A stretch of DNA of 60,956 bases from Beroe ovata (taxonomy: Eukaryota; Ctenophora; Nuda; Beroida; Beroidae). The translations under genes were made by a program, and so were the position numbers. Shown here piece after piece: positions 49,262-60,701 of the stretch. Numbering within the stretch: the stretch's first letter is position 1; each line of letters opens with the position of its first letter. Below the pieces are notes generated by a model. It saw nothing but the letters and a program-made list of their open reading frames with translations, was not told the DNA's origin and did not search any database. The stretch lies in assembly GCA_946803715.1 (NCBI GenBank), contig CAMPET010000106.1:162080-223035 (forward strand). Reading direction: 5' to 3'.

Positions 49262-50830
49262 ATGCGTGTATTTCACAACATGACCACCACAAGAATCTCA
49301 CTACTCTGTCTCCTGTTCGTGGTCGTGACTTACTCCGCCGACCCGATCATCTACTCCGATCAGAGCGCGTGGGGAGGGGCCTGCAACGACCCCACTTCCA
49401 AAAAACAGTCCCCAATAAATGTGGTGACGACCACCGACCCAGAGCAGTGTACAAGAGTTGGGGACCACATCATCAAACTACCAGGTATCATGTCGAACTT
49501 TGTGACAGACATCATGACGTGTGACTCACACATGACTGTCACGGCTACAGCACGCACATGATATGACTGTCACGCTCATTGCAGATGACTACCATGACAG
49601 TACTCACTATAGTGCTCACAGATGATTGGAATCTGTCACATTGTCATCATTACACTGTCATTATGAATCATGATCAATTGTTTCAGAGAAAGCAGACAGT
49701 ATCGTAGTTACCAATGCTGACAAGGAATACACAATTCAGTTTGGGTTTCTTACTTCGGATATCGAGTTCAATGTTCCGGGAAAAGATTCCACCCCCGGTC
49801 TAGTAAGTACTCCCTTCCTTGGCGGAATTCCAAAAGATTAGCCCGAGAATTTCGAACAAGTAGGATTGGGATTTTTGAGCTAGCCCCTGTCGTCATATAA
49901 TTTCCATTATGATACTGATAGGCAGATGAATATTATATGCTCTAACAGCTGCTCTATTCAGGCCGCCCAACTGCATCTGCATTGGGGAGATAGCGATACA
50001 GTGGGGTCTGAGCACACTGTAGACGATACCAGGTACCAGGCGGAGATACACATGGTAACCGGATATAAGGATGAGAATGAATCAGTCAAATACGCTGCTA
50101 TCGGCAGATTCTTCGAATTGGTGAGTGTGACGTCATGACATGTAGTTTCATTGCACGTACCAATACATATAATGTCATGGTGACACACGTGCTGTTCCTA
50201 GGGAGCGGACGATAACCCGGAAATCGCCAAGATGATCACCGCCATGAAGGGAGCAGCCGACTCCTCCGCCAGGAACAGTAAGTTCATGTGTCCCGTACTC
50301 TGAAATGGGTGGTGTCAGTAGGACGAGATAGTGATGGTTACGACGCTACCATTGCAACCGTCACGTTGTTGCCATGGTAACTGTGAAGTTGTTGCTATGA
50401 TAACTAGTAACTATAACGACTTATCACCATGGTTACTATTACAGTTGCAAATTTCAACCTGACGGCTCTCTACCCGGACACGATCGACAAAGCGTACGCG
50501 TACGAGGGATCCCTCACCACGCCGGGATGTGATGAGATCGTGTGGCATGTGGTGATCCCTGAAACTCTGAGTATCTCCGCCGCCCAGGTGTGTGTGTGTG
50601 TGTGTGTGTGTGTTTGTGTGTGTGTTTGTTTAACCCTACCTCCGCACACGCAGCTCGCTGAACTGAGAACCCTGAAGTTGGGGGCTGATCCGAGCACTGG
50701 AAGTCACATCACCGAGAACTGGAGGGAACTGCAGGATCTTAACGAGAGAACGGTCTACTGCTTGAGTTCCGCTCTGCGCGTGTTCATTTCTCCTCTCTTT
50801 GCTGCCGTGGTCGCCATATTCCTTGTCTAA
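49262..50830 (+). CDS. Extracellular, probably GPI-anchored alpha-carbonic anhydrase, six exons
   Basis: Exons 49262-49484, 49687-49802, 49962-50120, 50202-50277, 50445-50587, 50654-50830; phases agree; 894 nt, 297 residues. It interconverts CO2 and bicarbonate. Signal peptide ([14 protein letters not shown]), then KKQSPIN, the zinc histidines H118 and H120 (LHLHWG) and H143 (AEIHMV), gate glutamate E130 (SEHTVD) and T216/T217 (SLTTPGC). Cysteines in GGACND and TTPGC suit the CA IV-type disulfide. The C-terminus is a bare hydrophobic tail ([15 protein letters not shown]), as in GPI-anchored CA IV relatives. Departures: the usual Pro after TTP is Gly (TTPG), and the His64 proton-shuttle position aligns by eye to Lys (NADKEY for NNGHAF), which would slow but not abolish catalysis. 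An alternative start is ATG 49280. AATAAA lies at 50956-50961. Convergent with OCA2. Confidence 0.95.
50588..50630. repeat. (GT)n that forms the carbonic anhydrase exon-5 donor
   Basis: The exon ends CCCAG and the intron opens directly with GTGTGTGTGT, so the donor site is the first unit of the microsatellite. Confidence 0.9.
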
Positions 50831-50955
50831 TATAGTGACGGTTAATATAGGACGTTATGGAAATGTGCTATGGATGTTTGGCATATGGATGTTTGACATA
50901 TCTGTATGTATTTTGAACGGTTGTTTCATAGCAAATAATGCTGCGGACGAATATT

Positions 50956-50961
50956 AATAAA
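50956..50961 (+). terminator. Polyadenylation signal of the carbonic anhydrase gene
   Basis: AATAAA 126 bp after the stop codon, with a GT/T-rich stretch downstream. Confidence 0.55.
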
Positions 50962-51108
50962 CACTCACAATACACACACAAACTTGATTGATAATATACT
51001 GTTACATCACACCTTTGAGGTGCGTATTTGGCCATATTTCTCGAGGCGAAGCCGAGTGAAATGTGGGCAATACGCACCGAATAGTGTTTCAAATGCTTTC
51101 GTCAGATT

Positions 51109-51114
51109 TTTATT
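51109..51114 (-). terminator. Candidate polyadenylation signal of the OCA2-like gene
   Basis: TTTATT on the plus strand (AATAAA on minus), about 250 bp past the OCA2-like stop codon and about 150 bp from the polyA signal of the convergent carbonic anhydrase gene. Confidence 0.4.
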
Positions 51115-51361
51115 GCTGATAATACTACGCTTTTGATAAATTTTTACAACTTTGTGAGTTGGATTATTCTGATTTTGTTATCACTATAAACTTCTTGACT
51201 CGTTTCCAGTAGAAAAGACTTTTCTGTGCAGCTTTTCATTCATTCTAAGTTGTCCTGTGACACTGGTTGTAGGATTACTTCCTTCTTTCGCGGGAAGGAA
51301 CATATCACTGGCTAGGAGTGCAAGTCGGGAGGGAATTCACTCCAATAATAGCGTCAGCAGT

Positions 51362-54300
51362 TCACTCGTTCCCCCACTCCAACACACAGTGACACACCAT
51401 TAGATAGACATGTGCCACGGACACCGTTATGAACATAACCGGCAAGCCAGTCCTGGCAAAATCACAGAATGTTATGACGTATCCCTTCTCCTCGGATATT
51501 CCGATCGCCACAACGTTCGCGGAGGCGCCGATCAGCGTTCCGTTACCGCCGAGACACGCTCCGAACGCGAGCGCGTACACGAGTGGTTTTAGCGGGATGT
51601 CAGTAGCGTCACATATCTGTGCTATGACGGGGATAATGCCAGCTGTGAAGGGAATGTTGTCGATGAAAGCGGAGATTATGGCAGACATCCATATGATGAT
51701 GGAGATGGCAGCTGCTAGCTGGTTGTCAGGCGAGATGGACATGATAGCTTGGGATGCGTAGCTGCCAATAGCTCCTGAAGGCATTGAGATCACTTTTAGT
51801 ATTAGAAACTCTTAAAATAGTGAATAGCCACCCACACATCCACACACTGCCAAGTGCTGAACTACTGTACCACTGCCCCCTGACTATTGCACCCCTCACC
51901 ACTACACCCCTTATTAATACCTATGAGTCCGAGTTTCTCGATGCACTCCACCAGTATGAATAGACCAGCAAAGAACATGAGTGTTGCCCATTCCACCTTG
52001 TGTAGTAGTCCCTCCATGTCATGATGATCTGAGATATTGCCGTGAGAGGGTAGAAAGTGGGGACATGTGGAATCACTATCACATCAATCCAAGTTTCGTG
52101 GACCCTGCTCCACAGCATTCACTCAAGGATATAGGAAATTGCCTGATATCGGTGCAGCGTGGCGGTATAAATACCGTCATGCGCGCAGCGCGCGAATAAT
52201 TTGCTTCGCTAGTACTCCTCGATTCTACCATGCAGTTCAATTAGGTGTGACTAATTATCAACCTTCTCTTTTACCTATGGCAATGATGAGAGCTATGGCC
52301 CCGGCCATGGCAATTTCCCCAGGGGTAGTATGGATAGAGGGGAGGGAGTAGATGAAGAAAAGGGTGATACACATGACAAGAATAACAGCGGTCTTCACCA
52401 GTTTGCTCCAGTCTCGTATTCCGTACCTGAAGGATATCATGTGACAACAGTTGTGTTACCAGCTGACAACATGCTGGTAACCGCACCTGTTACCAGCTGA
52501 CAACATGTTCGCAAGTGGTAACAGCGCTTATGACGTTAACACTAACTTAGCTCTCAGTTGAGGTAGGTTAACACTATAGTTGTTGTTAACCGCGTGTGAC
52601 GTCACTAGTCGCTGCTCCGCAAGCATCCTTACTCGGGATGCTTTCTGTGACAGCATCTCCTTTACCGTTACCTCCTCCGTCGTGCCCATGTAACTCCGCT
52701 GTGAAATTCTGTTCCACAGCTCCGCTTCCCGTAACAGATCGTCCACTTCCTGGTTCTGGACGAGCAGCTCGTCCCCGTTACGTCGGAACAGCAGCCTGGG
52801 GAGGACAAATTATCCTGGTGAGGTCAAATAAAAGGGTAAAACAGGTTGTCGAGGTTAGGATATTATGGGTAGAGGAGATACTCATGATTGAGGAGGGTAA
52901 GGATAATGGGTGTTCAACTTAATGTTCGAGTTAGAAAGATCAAGAGTGATCTCCGATTTCAATGCTCCCAGCTTCGCTTCTCCGAAATCACAAAAGTCAC
53001 CACCCCACTCACCAGAAATAGATGTAGGCTGCAATGATACAGAAAACTGAACCCACTGACATGTGGAGTGTGAACCTGCCGAACGTTACTTCCTAGAGGA
53101 GGTAGAGGGGGGTGACATAGCAATTTGAAAAAAGTGGTTAGGGAGGGAGGGGGTCTGGAGAAAACAAAATGGGGTTTCGCAGAAAAGATTCGAAATTTGG
53201 AAATGCCAGGGTGATATTATCTGATGGATAAAAGCTGGCGATGCTCTCGCTCACGTTTTTGAAGAAGGGTGAGTTGATGATGAGCACATTTGGAGGATCA
53301 CCAATGCCCGTAGCCGCACCACCCATATTGGAAAACATTACCAGGGACAGAACCACCTTCCGTGCATCGAGATGCATCACCTGGCACAACCTGGTATTAT
53401 GGCAGCAGGTAATATGGGTGTGCATCACCCGGCACAACCTGGTATTGTGGCAGGGGTAATAGGGGTGTGCATCACCTGACACAACCTGATATTACGGCAG
53501 GGGTAATAGGGGTGTGCATCACCTGACACAACCTGATATTACGGCAGGGGTAATAGGGGTGTGCATCACCTGGCATAACCTGGTATTATGGCAGGGGGTA
53601 ATAGGGTGTGTGCATCACCTTGTGGTGAATCGTATGCATCACAGGCCACTACTCACGTGATGGTTATGGGTGTGATAAGAAGAATGGTCGTCACATTATC
53701 CTGCAATAGAATCAGAGTCAAAACTTAGGGAACTCGTAGTGAGCCGTACTCCAAGTACCATCCCGTCTAGTTGGATAAATCTATCGGGTCACCCACCAAG
53801 AAAGCTGAAAGGATAGCGGTGATGATGTTTAGTAGNGTGCATCACCTGGCATAACCTGGTATTATGGCAGGGGGTAATAGGGGGCGTGCATCACCGGGTA
53901 CAACCTGGTATTATGGCTGGGGTAAACGCCAAAAGGTGGTGTGCATCGTATGCATCACAGGCCACTACTAGTACTCACGTGATGGTTATGGGGGTTATAA
54001 GAAGAATGGTCGTCACATTATCCTGCAATAGAATCAGAGTCAAACTAAAGGAACTCGTAGTTAGACCATACTCCAAGTACCATGCCGTCTAGTTGGATCA
54101 ATCTATCAGGTCACCCACCAGGAAAGCTGAAAGGATAGCGGTGATGATGTTTAGTAGAGTGATGAGGACCCATATCCGGCCCCGCGACATCTCATACATC
54201 TTCACGGCCGCCCAGTCGAAAAAACCAGAGTCAGCCAGCAATGCTACCATTATCATCTGAAATACATGAGTGGAGCAGATATAGAATACATCGAATTTAT

Positions 54301-57300
54301 GATTGATCGGCTCATATAAAAGGGGGCCTGAACCAAGAGCTCGAGCATTCAGTGACTTAAAGCCGGATAAGCTGCCACAAAGAAGAGTGAGATTGTCTGA
54401 CAATATCGCACCATTCCGATAAGAAGAGCGAGAGTTTCCCAATCTATCCAGTTTAGTATCACCATCAGATCTGGCCTCTGCGGGGGGAATAAAATCAATA
54501 ATGGCAATCTTGCTGGGAGTGACGAGAGTCTTGTACCAGCTGAAACCTAATGGTATCTAGGAATTAGAAAACACGTCTTGCTATATAGTAGAGACTTGGT
54601 GAACTTGTTCCAACAGCTATAGATGATATTTTCACTTTCTTCTCACCATGTTTAGAATACTGAGAGCAGCTATACCGATACTAGCACCAAGAAGAGCAGC
54701 TGATGCCCGATGTATAACCTCAGTCATGATGAGAGAGTAAACTACCAGGATGAGAAGTACTGCGACCACCATCTAGAATAGAGAGGATGAGGGAAGGGGG
54801 TGACAAATATAGCACTATTTGAGGTGCGTTTCCCTTAGCAACAAGTATTGGCATAGAGGTATATGTGATTTGTAAAACGCGCGCGCTCGAAGATCGTGGA
54901 GAATTTTGTAATATTTGAACATGTGCCTCTATTAAAAGACATGTGCCTCTATTAAAAGACCAAATGTCATGCTCTAAGCAAGGACTTCTCGCTCTTATAT
55001 AAACCGAGTAATCCTGAGCTGTTGACCGGCACTGGTAGGATATTTGTACAGAGGCACAGGCTGTGTTGTCCGTGGGTGCAGCCACGAGTGACAACTCCGC
55101 AACATTCCTGTGGGAAGGAGATTAAATCTCATTGTCTCATTGAAACCGATTTGAAAATGTTAGCCCGGCCCCGGACCCTCTATCCTGGTAACATTGACAA
55201 AACCAATTGATGAAGGGGGGGCTACACGTTGGATAAAACCAATGTATTCATAGAGGAGGAATTTGGGACTGGGGTGTCAGATTCGTTTTCTCCCGTAGCT
55301 TAACCCATTAGTGCTCAACTTTTTGTTTTTTGGACAATTCAGATGAAAATTCAAATTTGACACTACTGGCATACATGATGGNATGTAGTTGAGTCTGGTC
55401 ATCTCCCTCAGTTTAGTTGTCCGTTCTGCGGAGGGAACCACGTACAGTGACGGCTCCTGTGGGGAGTTACCGCAGATATAGCACACAGAACAAGAGCGGG
55501 GATCTGTGTTACCGCACAGAAATGCATAGACAGCTGTACAGAAAAGAGGGGGGAGCTGATGAGGTCTGTGTTGCAGATACTGGATATCAGATGAGCCAGA
55601 TATCTCCCGGTTAGGGCTAGATAAAACCAGCCACTATATACTCCCTGGATAACTAACAAGATTAATGTTGGTTGTTTGGTTGTCCATGATCATTTCTAGA
55701 CGTATCTCTATGCTACCTGCTTGTTTATCACTATGGAACGCTGAAAAAACAATTTGTTCATGAGATAAATTCTAAATCCAATATGATTAAGGGAATGAAA
55801 TAATTGATCCTACGGCCTACCATTCTGCAAGTTTCCAATGATATCAATAGCCAGTCGGTTGCAGTAGGAAACGTCCAGAATGTCGACACTTTTCTGTGCG
55901 TTGTCACAGGGTGTCATGAGATAGGAGTCGTGTGACTCCTCCATGTAAAACATTGATGTCACCTGAAACATGTCAGTTGGAACCTAGAACATCACCCAAA
56001 GCTGACAGATGAGGCCTGGTTACTCGAATTCATTGGTGTTTGAGGTTTTGAAAACCTTTCATCATCGATAGTATCGAAAATATGGGATGTATAATATTCA
56101 AGTATTCCTATCAGCATACTATCGCATCGTGTACAAGATAACACAGCATGGGTACAACATATCGTTATTCAATGAGTGACAATGTTCATTCCTCATTGTT
56201 ATCCTAGCAGTTAGCAGCACACACACACACCTTGCTAAACTTTTAAACATCATTTCCTTCATTTTGATCGGTTCAATCTTACTGGAAGCTATACTTAGAC
56301 ACACTCATTTCATCTTCAGTATGAGATATGCGCTATCTGACTCCACAATCCTATCTCAAGCAGTTGAGGCGTCCATACTGGCCCAGAATCCATCTATGCT
56401 GGCGTTACAACCAATCTGCGAGTCTACTAAGATGATAGACACCATACAGGCGAGTATTCAAAGATAGATTCCTTCCCCTCTTCTTTCTTTCTATCCTTCA
56501 TGTTTTTGAAAATGTGCTCATGATAAAACCCAACGACTATAGTAATTCCGTATCTCACATCTGGAGTGAAAATTACTATTCCTCTCACCAGGGCTACAGT
56601 CAGTTTATTCCCGCCTATGAATCGAGCAGATTACCTAGTCCTGTGGAGAGACAAGCTTCAAGTGAGTGGTATTTCACCAATCATGTCCAATCAGAAACTC
56701 TAGCCACTGCCCACTGTCAGTATATACCAGCACACATGTGACTGCCAGTGCCATGAGTGTAGTACCGACTATCGAACTACCAGTAACCAGCCACTACTAG
56801 GCGGTTGGAGTATATGACCTCCTCACCCCAACATACCCTCACGCCAACATACCCTAACTCCAACATGCCCTCACTCCAACATCCCCTCTGCCCCAGGAAT
56901 GGACGAAACAGTATACTATGACGCACACCAGTACCCACCAATGGGGGGAGGTGGTGGTGACGGGAGCTACTATCAGCAAACTAACAACTACACCAATATC
57001 AACTCCCAGCCCGTTACCTGCCTCATGCAGTACAACTTCTACAACAACTTCGATTATAGCTCCCTCATGGTGCCCCAGAGTCCAGATCCAGTCCAACAGC
57101 ACCAGCAACATTTAGCTCAACAACAACAGCAACATTTAGTTCAACAGCAACAACAGCAACATTTAGCTCAACAGCAACAGCAACACTTAGCTCAACAGAA
57201 ACAACAGCAACAGCAACATTCAGTTCAACAGAAACGGCAACATTTAGTTGAGCAGCAAAACAACTTCCATGTTGGCAACACTAAATCCCACCCCCAAGAG

Positions 57301-60300
57301 CAGCTTGCTCTCCCACCTGCAGTTCACAACACTCCAGCTGTTAGTAAACGTGGTGGCAACAACAACAACAACAACCCTGCATCAACTACATCCACAGAGA
57401 CAGTATCAGCTGTGGCAAGTTCACCGGCAGTACGGGTCAAAACAGAGGTGATGGATGACCAAGATGATGATGGAGGAAAACAAGGAGGCAAGGAAGAGAA
57501 TAGTGCAGAGACTCGTTTAGGTAGAGAGATTTGATCAAAAAGTTTAACTTTAATCAAGAAGTTTAACTGTTCATCATTCACGATGTCATGGATAAATTGC
57601 ATTGATCTTTGATCGATAAAATCATCATTCAATTTGAATGATTCAAACATTCGCTCATTGTTCATAACATCATGTTCCTTCCCAGATGATATTTGGAACC
57701 AGCTTCAGAACTATCTACCGTTTCCCCATCCCTATCTCCTGAGTTCAAGTCCCACCGATCATCAACACTACAACAGTGGACTAGCCCAAACCGAGGCTCA
57801 GGTAAAATAGATGATGCATGACTGCCAACCTTCATATACACCTTCCTTGATCTTCNTAATGAGATCTGCAGTTTACCATATTCTCCTCAGAATCTGGCAA
57901 ACGCATACAACGACTCTCTCAATACATCAGGTTTGTAGCTCTCACCATCACAATATGATGTAGCTGCTATATCCAATATCCATAACTACTTAATCTCCAT
58001 ATGATATGATTCAGGATACGCCTCTGGGATGTCCACCCCGTGTACACCAGATACCAGATACCATGACAACACAACCAGTGATACTGACAATATTGCATGC
58101 AGGTATTGTACGTCTTACAATGACATTAGTACCCTGGTAACCATGGCGAAAATGTCAGTTATCTTCTCCAGTCCTCATCAGGTCCATTGTCCATGGAAAT
58201 ATTATCAGTGTTCTACTTCAAGTCTAACGTACAATTCATCCCCACAGATTAAACTGGAGCGGAGTGTTGGACGACAGCACCACATCAGCAGCTGACGACC
58301 CCCTCACACATGAGATTCTGCGTCTACTCCGCGATCCTGCCCTATTCGACCACGCCACAGAGGTCGCCCTACAGGGGATGTCGCAGGAACATGTGCCGTG
58401 CACTGCAGAGCAGCACATGGTTCACAGACCGGAATTGAGGAGGAGGGGACGGTCTGTGGTGCTGCCCAGGAAGAGAAAGAGAACATGCTCTTCACCCGAG
58501 AGTGGACCGAAAACTGCTAAAAGTGAGTTGTAGAAAAGTGAGTCGTGAAAAAGTGAGGTATATAGTTGCGTGAGAATGAGCTGAATGAGTGAGTGGCTGC
58601 GTATGTTGAAGCTATAGATTGAGTAAGTTCCCATGAAGCTCAGCCATTGCGACAATTGATAGCTATAATCCTCCCCATCATCACAGAGTTGAGGCGGTCA
58701 AGAATTGAACCGAGAAGATACAACACTCAAACAGTCACAGTTCTCACTACCTGGCTCAAAAACAACATCATGGTAAGGTGGCAACTTGAATCTTAGGTTT
58801 TAACTTTTCTCCATAATAATACACGCGTGACGACTCAAAACATGATTGTTTGCAGAACCCGTACCCTACACCATTAGAGAAGAAGGAGCTAATGAGAAAA
58901 ACGGGGTTGGGCCGGGGCCAGGTGAGTGGGTACCTCATTGTGTAAATATGGGTCCTCTGGTCCCTCCTAATCCAGTCCTGCCACGGCACCAAGAACTGCC
59001 ACGTCACCAAGAACTGCCACGTCACCAAGAACTTGGTTCTAACTCGATCTCAAAAATATCCTACTAAGTAATCCCTTACCATCATAACTCAGTACCATTT
59101 ACTCTTTAACCATGAATATTCCGTTTCAGATACGCCAATGGTTCGTCAATGCTAGGAGGAGGTATGCGAGAGAAGGGAGAAAGCCCATCAAAACAACCAG
59201 ATAACCCACTAGAATGAAACCAATCAAAGTAAAAACTACTAAACAAATATAAAAACTACTCAGCTACAGATAATTATTTATCACTTTTATATTTCGCCGT
59301 TTATTTATTGAATTTTGATTATTTATTGATCTTTCCATTGCTGATGTAGCAATGGTCAGGTTTCTACAGAGATGGATATATTATAATGACGTCAGTTTTC
59401 GTTTAATAAACTATTTGATGAATCCGGATGACCATTTTTTGTACAGATAATATTTCACCGTTACATTGATTAATAAAGATATTTGATCAATTAGATTGAT
59501 TTTTCCTACTTTGCACCTATCTAATTCGAGGACTGTAATCGGTCAATAACATGGTTGAAACATTGACACATAGGGCACATACCAGTGAGATGAACATCAG
59601 GCAGGAAAGTGCGACCACTTTACCTTGGCGGATTCTGAAACAGATAATGTGTCACATGCGAGACACAATATGATGGAGTGCTGCAGTTACAGTGTGAACC
59701 AGACGCAACTGCGACACAACAGCGTTGGTGCGTCACAGTTGTGTCATCGCAACATCTGCCCACATAAGAATCTATGGTATTCTCCAAGGATCGACGGGGA
59801 TCGCTTTTTCAGCCGGCACCGGGATTGGTAGAAAGTACCGGTACCGCGAGATTTTGCCGGGACCGGTCGAAGCTATGGTGTTCTCCATGGTTACTCTATG
59901 TTCTCGATCCATGGTTACTTACGCAGAGGGTGGGGCGGGTTTGGCGGGCACAACTTTGGCGGGCACAACCTGGTTACTCGTATCAGATACTGCCCTGGCG
60001 TACCTCTCTGATGGTAGCTCTGCCACCTATAATAGGGACAAGGAGTCACCCCTCTTTACATTTTAATCGATGTAGCTAATATCGCACAACTTCAATTCCC
60101 CAAGCTAATTTCGTCCGATATTTAAACGTCAACATACCAGCTGATACATTGCTTATGATCTATTACTAATGGTCGAGAATGAGATATTGCTCATAGTCGA
60201 GAATGAGATATTGCTCATAGTCGAGAATGCGGAAACCTGCTCGTATGGGTCGTCCAGCCAGTTCCTAAGCTGGAGCACGGTGGAGTCCATGTCCCCTGTG

Positions 60301-60389
60301 GACTGCATGGAGTCGTAGTAGGAGTCATGGTCCATGCTATCGTGTAGCACCAGCTCTCCAGACAGCAGGCTGGTCCGCTCATTGGGCAT
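51362..60389 (-). CDS. OCA2: OCA2/P-protein-like transporter (ArsB/NhaD-type anion or ion carrier)
   Basis: Minus-strand exons: 60389-60237, 60026-59923, 59634-59583, 55962-55821, 55740-55658, 55456-about 55375, 55107-(end unresolved), 54772-54647, 54477-54412, 54256-54119, 54022-53979, 53390-53255, 53092-53013, 52795-52547, 52426-52275, 52028-51921, 51774-51362. Phases agree except around exons 6-7, where an N (55382) and an unclear donor prevent a join. OCA2/P proteins sit in lysosome-related organelles (melanosomes) and affect luminal pH. Seen: acidic dileucine signal ERTSLL at residue 5, first helix, glycosylated lumenal loop, EVIHRASAALLGAS, RPDLMVILNWIDWETLALL, SGFFDWAAVKMYEMSRGRIW, DNVTTILLITPITITLC, GGAATGIGDPPNVLI, then the second half with FIDNIPFTAG and ALAFGACLGGNGTLIGASA. 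A related SLC13/ArsB paralogue is the alternative. Intron 3 (3.6 kb) contains a homeobox gene on the other strand. Exons 10-11 are partly duplicated. Confidence 0.92.
53365..53630. repeat. Minisatellite carrying the OCA2 exon-12 acceptor
   Basis: Four to five copies of a unit near 55-63 bp: gtgcatcacctggcacaacc, tggtattatggcagggg, taataggggt. On the minus strand each unit contains ataccag/gttgtgcca, identical or nearly so to the intron-exon junction of OCA2 exon 12 at 53390, so the acceptor and the first codons (LCQVMH) are repeated upstream of the real exon. Confidence 0.85.
53622..53835 (-). pseudogene. Duplicate of OCA2 exon 11 plus a fragment of exon 10
   Basis: Nearly identical to 53934-54156. 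It contains a second intact exon 11 (53657-53700, same acceptor, donor and DNVTTILLITPITI reading) and the first part of the exon-10 region, cut off at an N at 53836. Between the two copies the minisatellite of 53365-53630 recurs (53837-53930). Either a real tandem duplication or an assembly error at the N. Confidence 0.75.
56321..59204 (+). CDS. TALE-class homeobox gene nested in an OCA2 intron, 10 exons
   Basis: Exons 56321-56449, 56592-56661, 56897-57520, 57686-57801, 57891-57930, 58015-58102, 58248-58522, 58687-58772, 58856-58921, 59130-59204; phases agree; 1,569 nt, 522 residues. A DNA-binding transcription factor: residues about 450-514 form a homeodomain with the three-residue loop extension, reading TWLKNNIMNPYPTPLEKKE, LMRKTGLGRGQ, IRQWFVNARRRYAREG, with W502, F503, N505 and R507 as the recognition-helix landmarks and Val at position 50. 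I do not see a MEIS, PBC or KNOX domain upstream. The middle has a Gln-rich block (QHLAQQQQQ units, exon 3) and a basic RKRKR stretch (exon 7). Exon 1 would end in a GC donor (CAG/GCGAGT), so this junction is the weakest. Subclass is unclear. AATAAA at 59405 and 59472. Confidence 0.87.
58519..58560. repeat. Triplicated donor after homeobox exon 7
   Basis: Three units of about 16 bp, each with aaaagtgag; the first is the predicted donor of the exon ending at 58522. Confidence 0.7.
58981..59036. repeat. 18-bp tandem repeat in the last homeobox intron
   Basis: Three copies of ccacgtcaccaagaactg (first copy ccacggcaccaagaactg). Confidence 0.85.
60143..60232. repeat. 23-bp tandem repeat after the first OCA2 exon
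   Basis: Three copies of a 23-24 bp unit (tagtcgagaatgagatattgc) start just inside intron 1, a few bases past the exon-1 donor at 60236. Confidence 0.8.
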
Positions 60390-60667
60390 TGCGCTGCACT
60401 GCTATAAGCTGAATTGTGCGAACAAATAGCAAGCTCAATTGGGTGAGCATCATGGTTATAGGAATGGAAGTATAATTTGGTGTGGGATGAGTGATCAAAA
60501 ACTATCCATGGATAGAATATGCAATCAAACAGCCATGGATAAAAATAAAGTTCTCAATCAAAGAACGATCAAGCTGACGGGATGGGATTCTAGTCTACTG
60601 CACTAGTATACATTTGATGGAACTACTCAGACAGCTGAATTACGTGTCCTATCAAAGACACGTAAGC

Positions 60668-60701
60668 CACGTGATCACTCACCTTGCACGTGGGACACGT
60701 G
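60668..60701. promoter_or_regulatory. Three CACGTG E-boxes upstream of OCA2
   Basis: CACGTG at 60668-60673, 60687-60692 and 60696-60701, about 280-310 bp upstream of the OCA2 start codon. MITF/TFE factors bind this core and control lysosomal and melanosomal genes in other animals. Role here is inference. Confidence 0.45.

Noticed and set aside
59625-60079. Plus-strand frames of 68-113 residues
   Set aside because: They run antisense across phase-consistent OCA2 exons 2 and 3.
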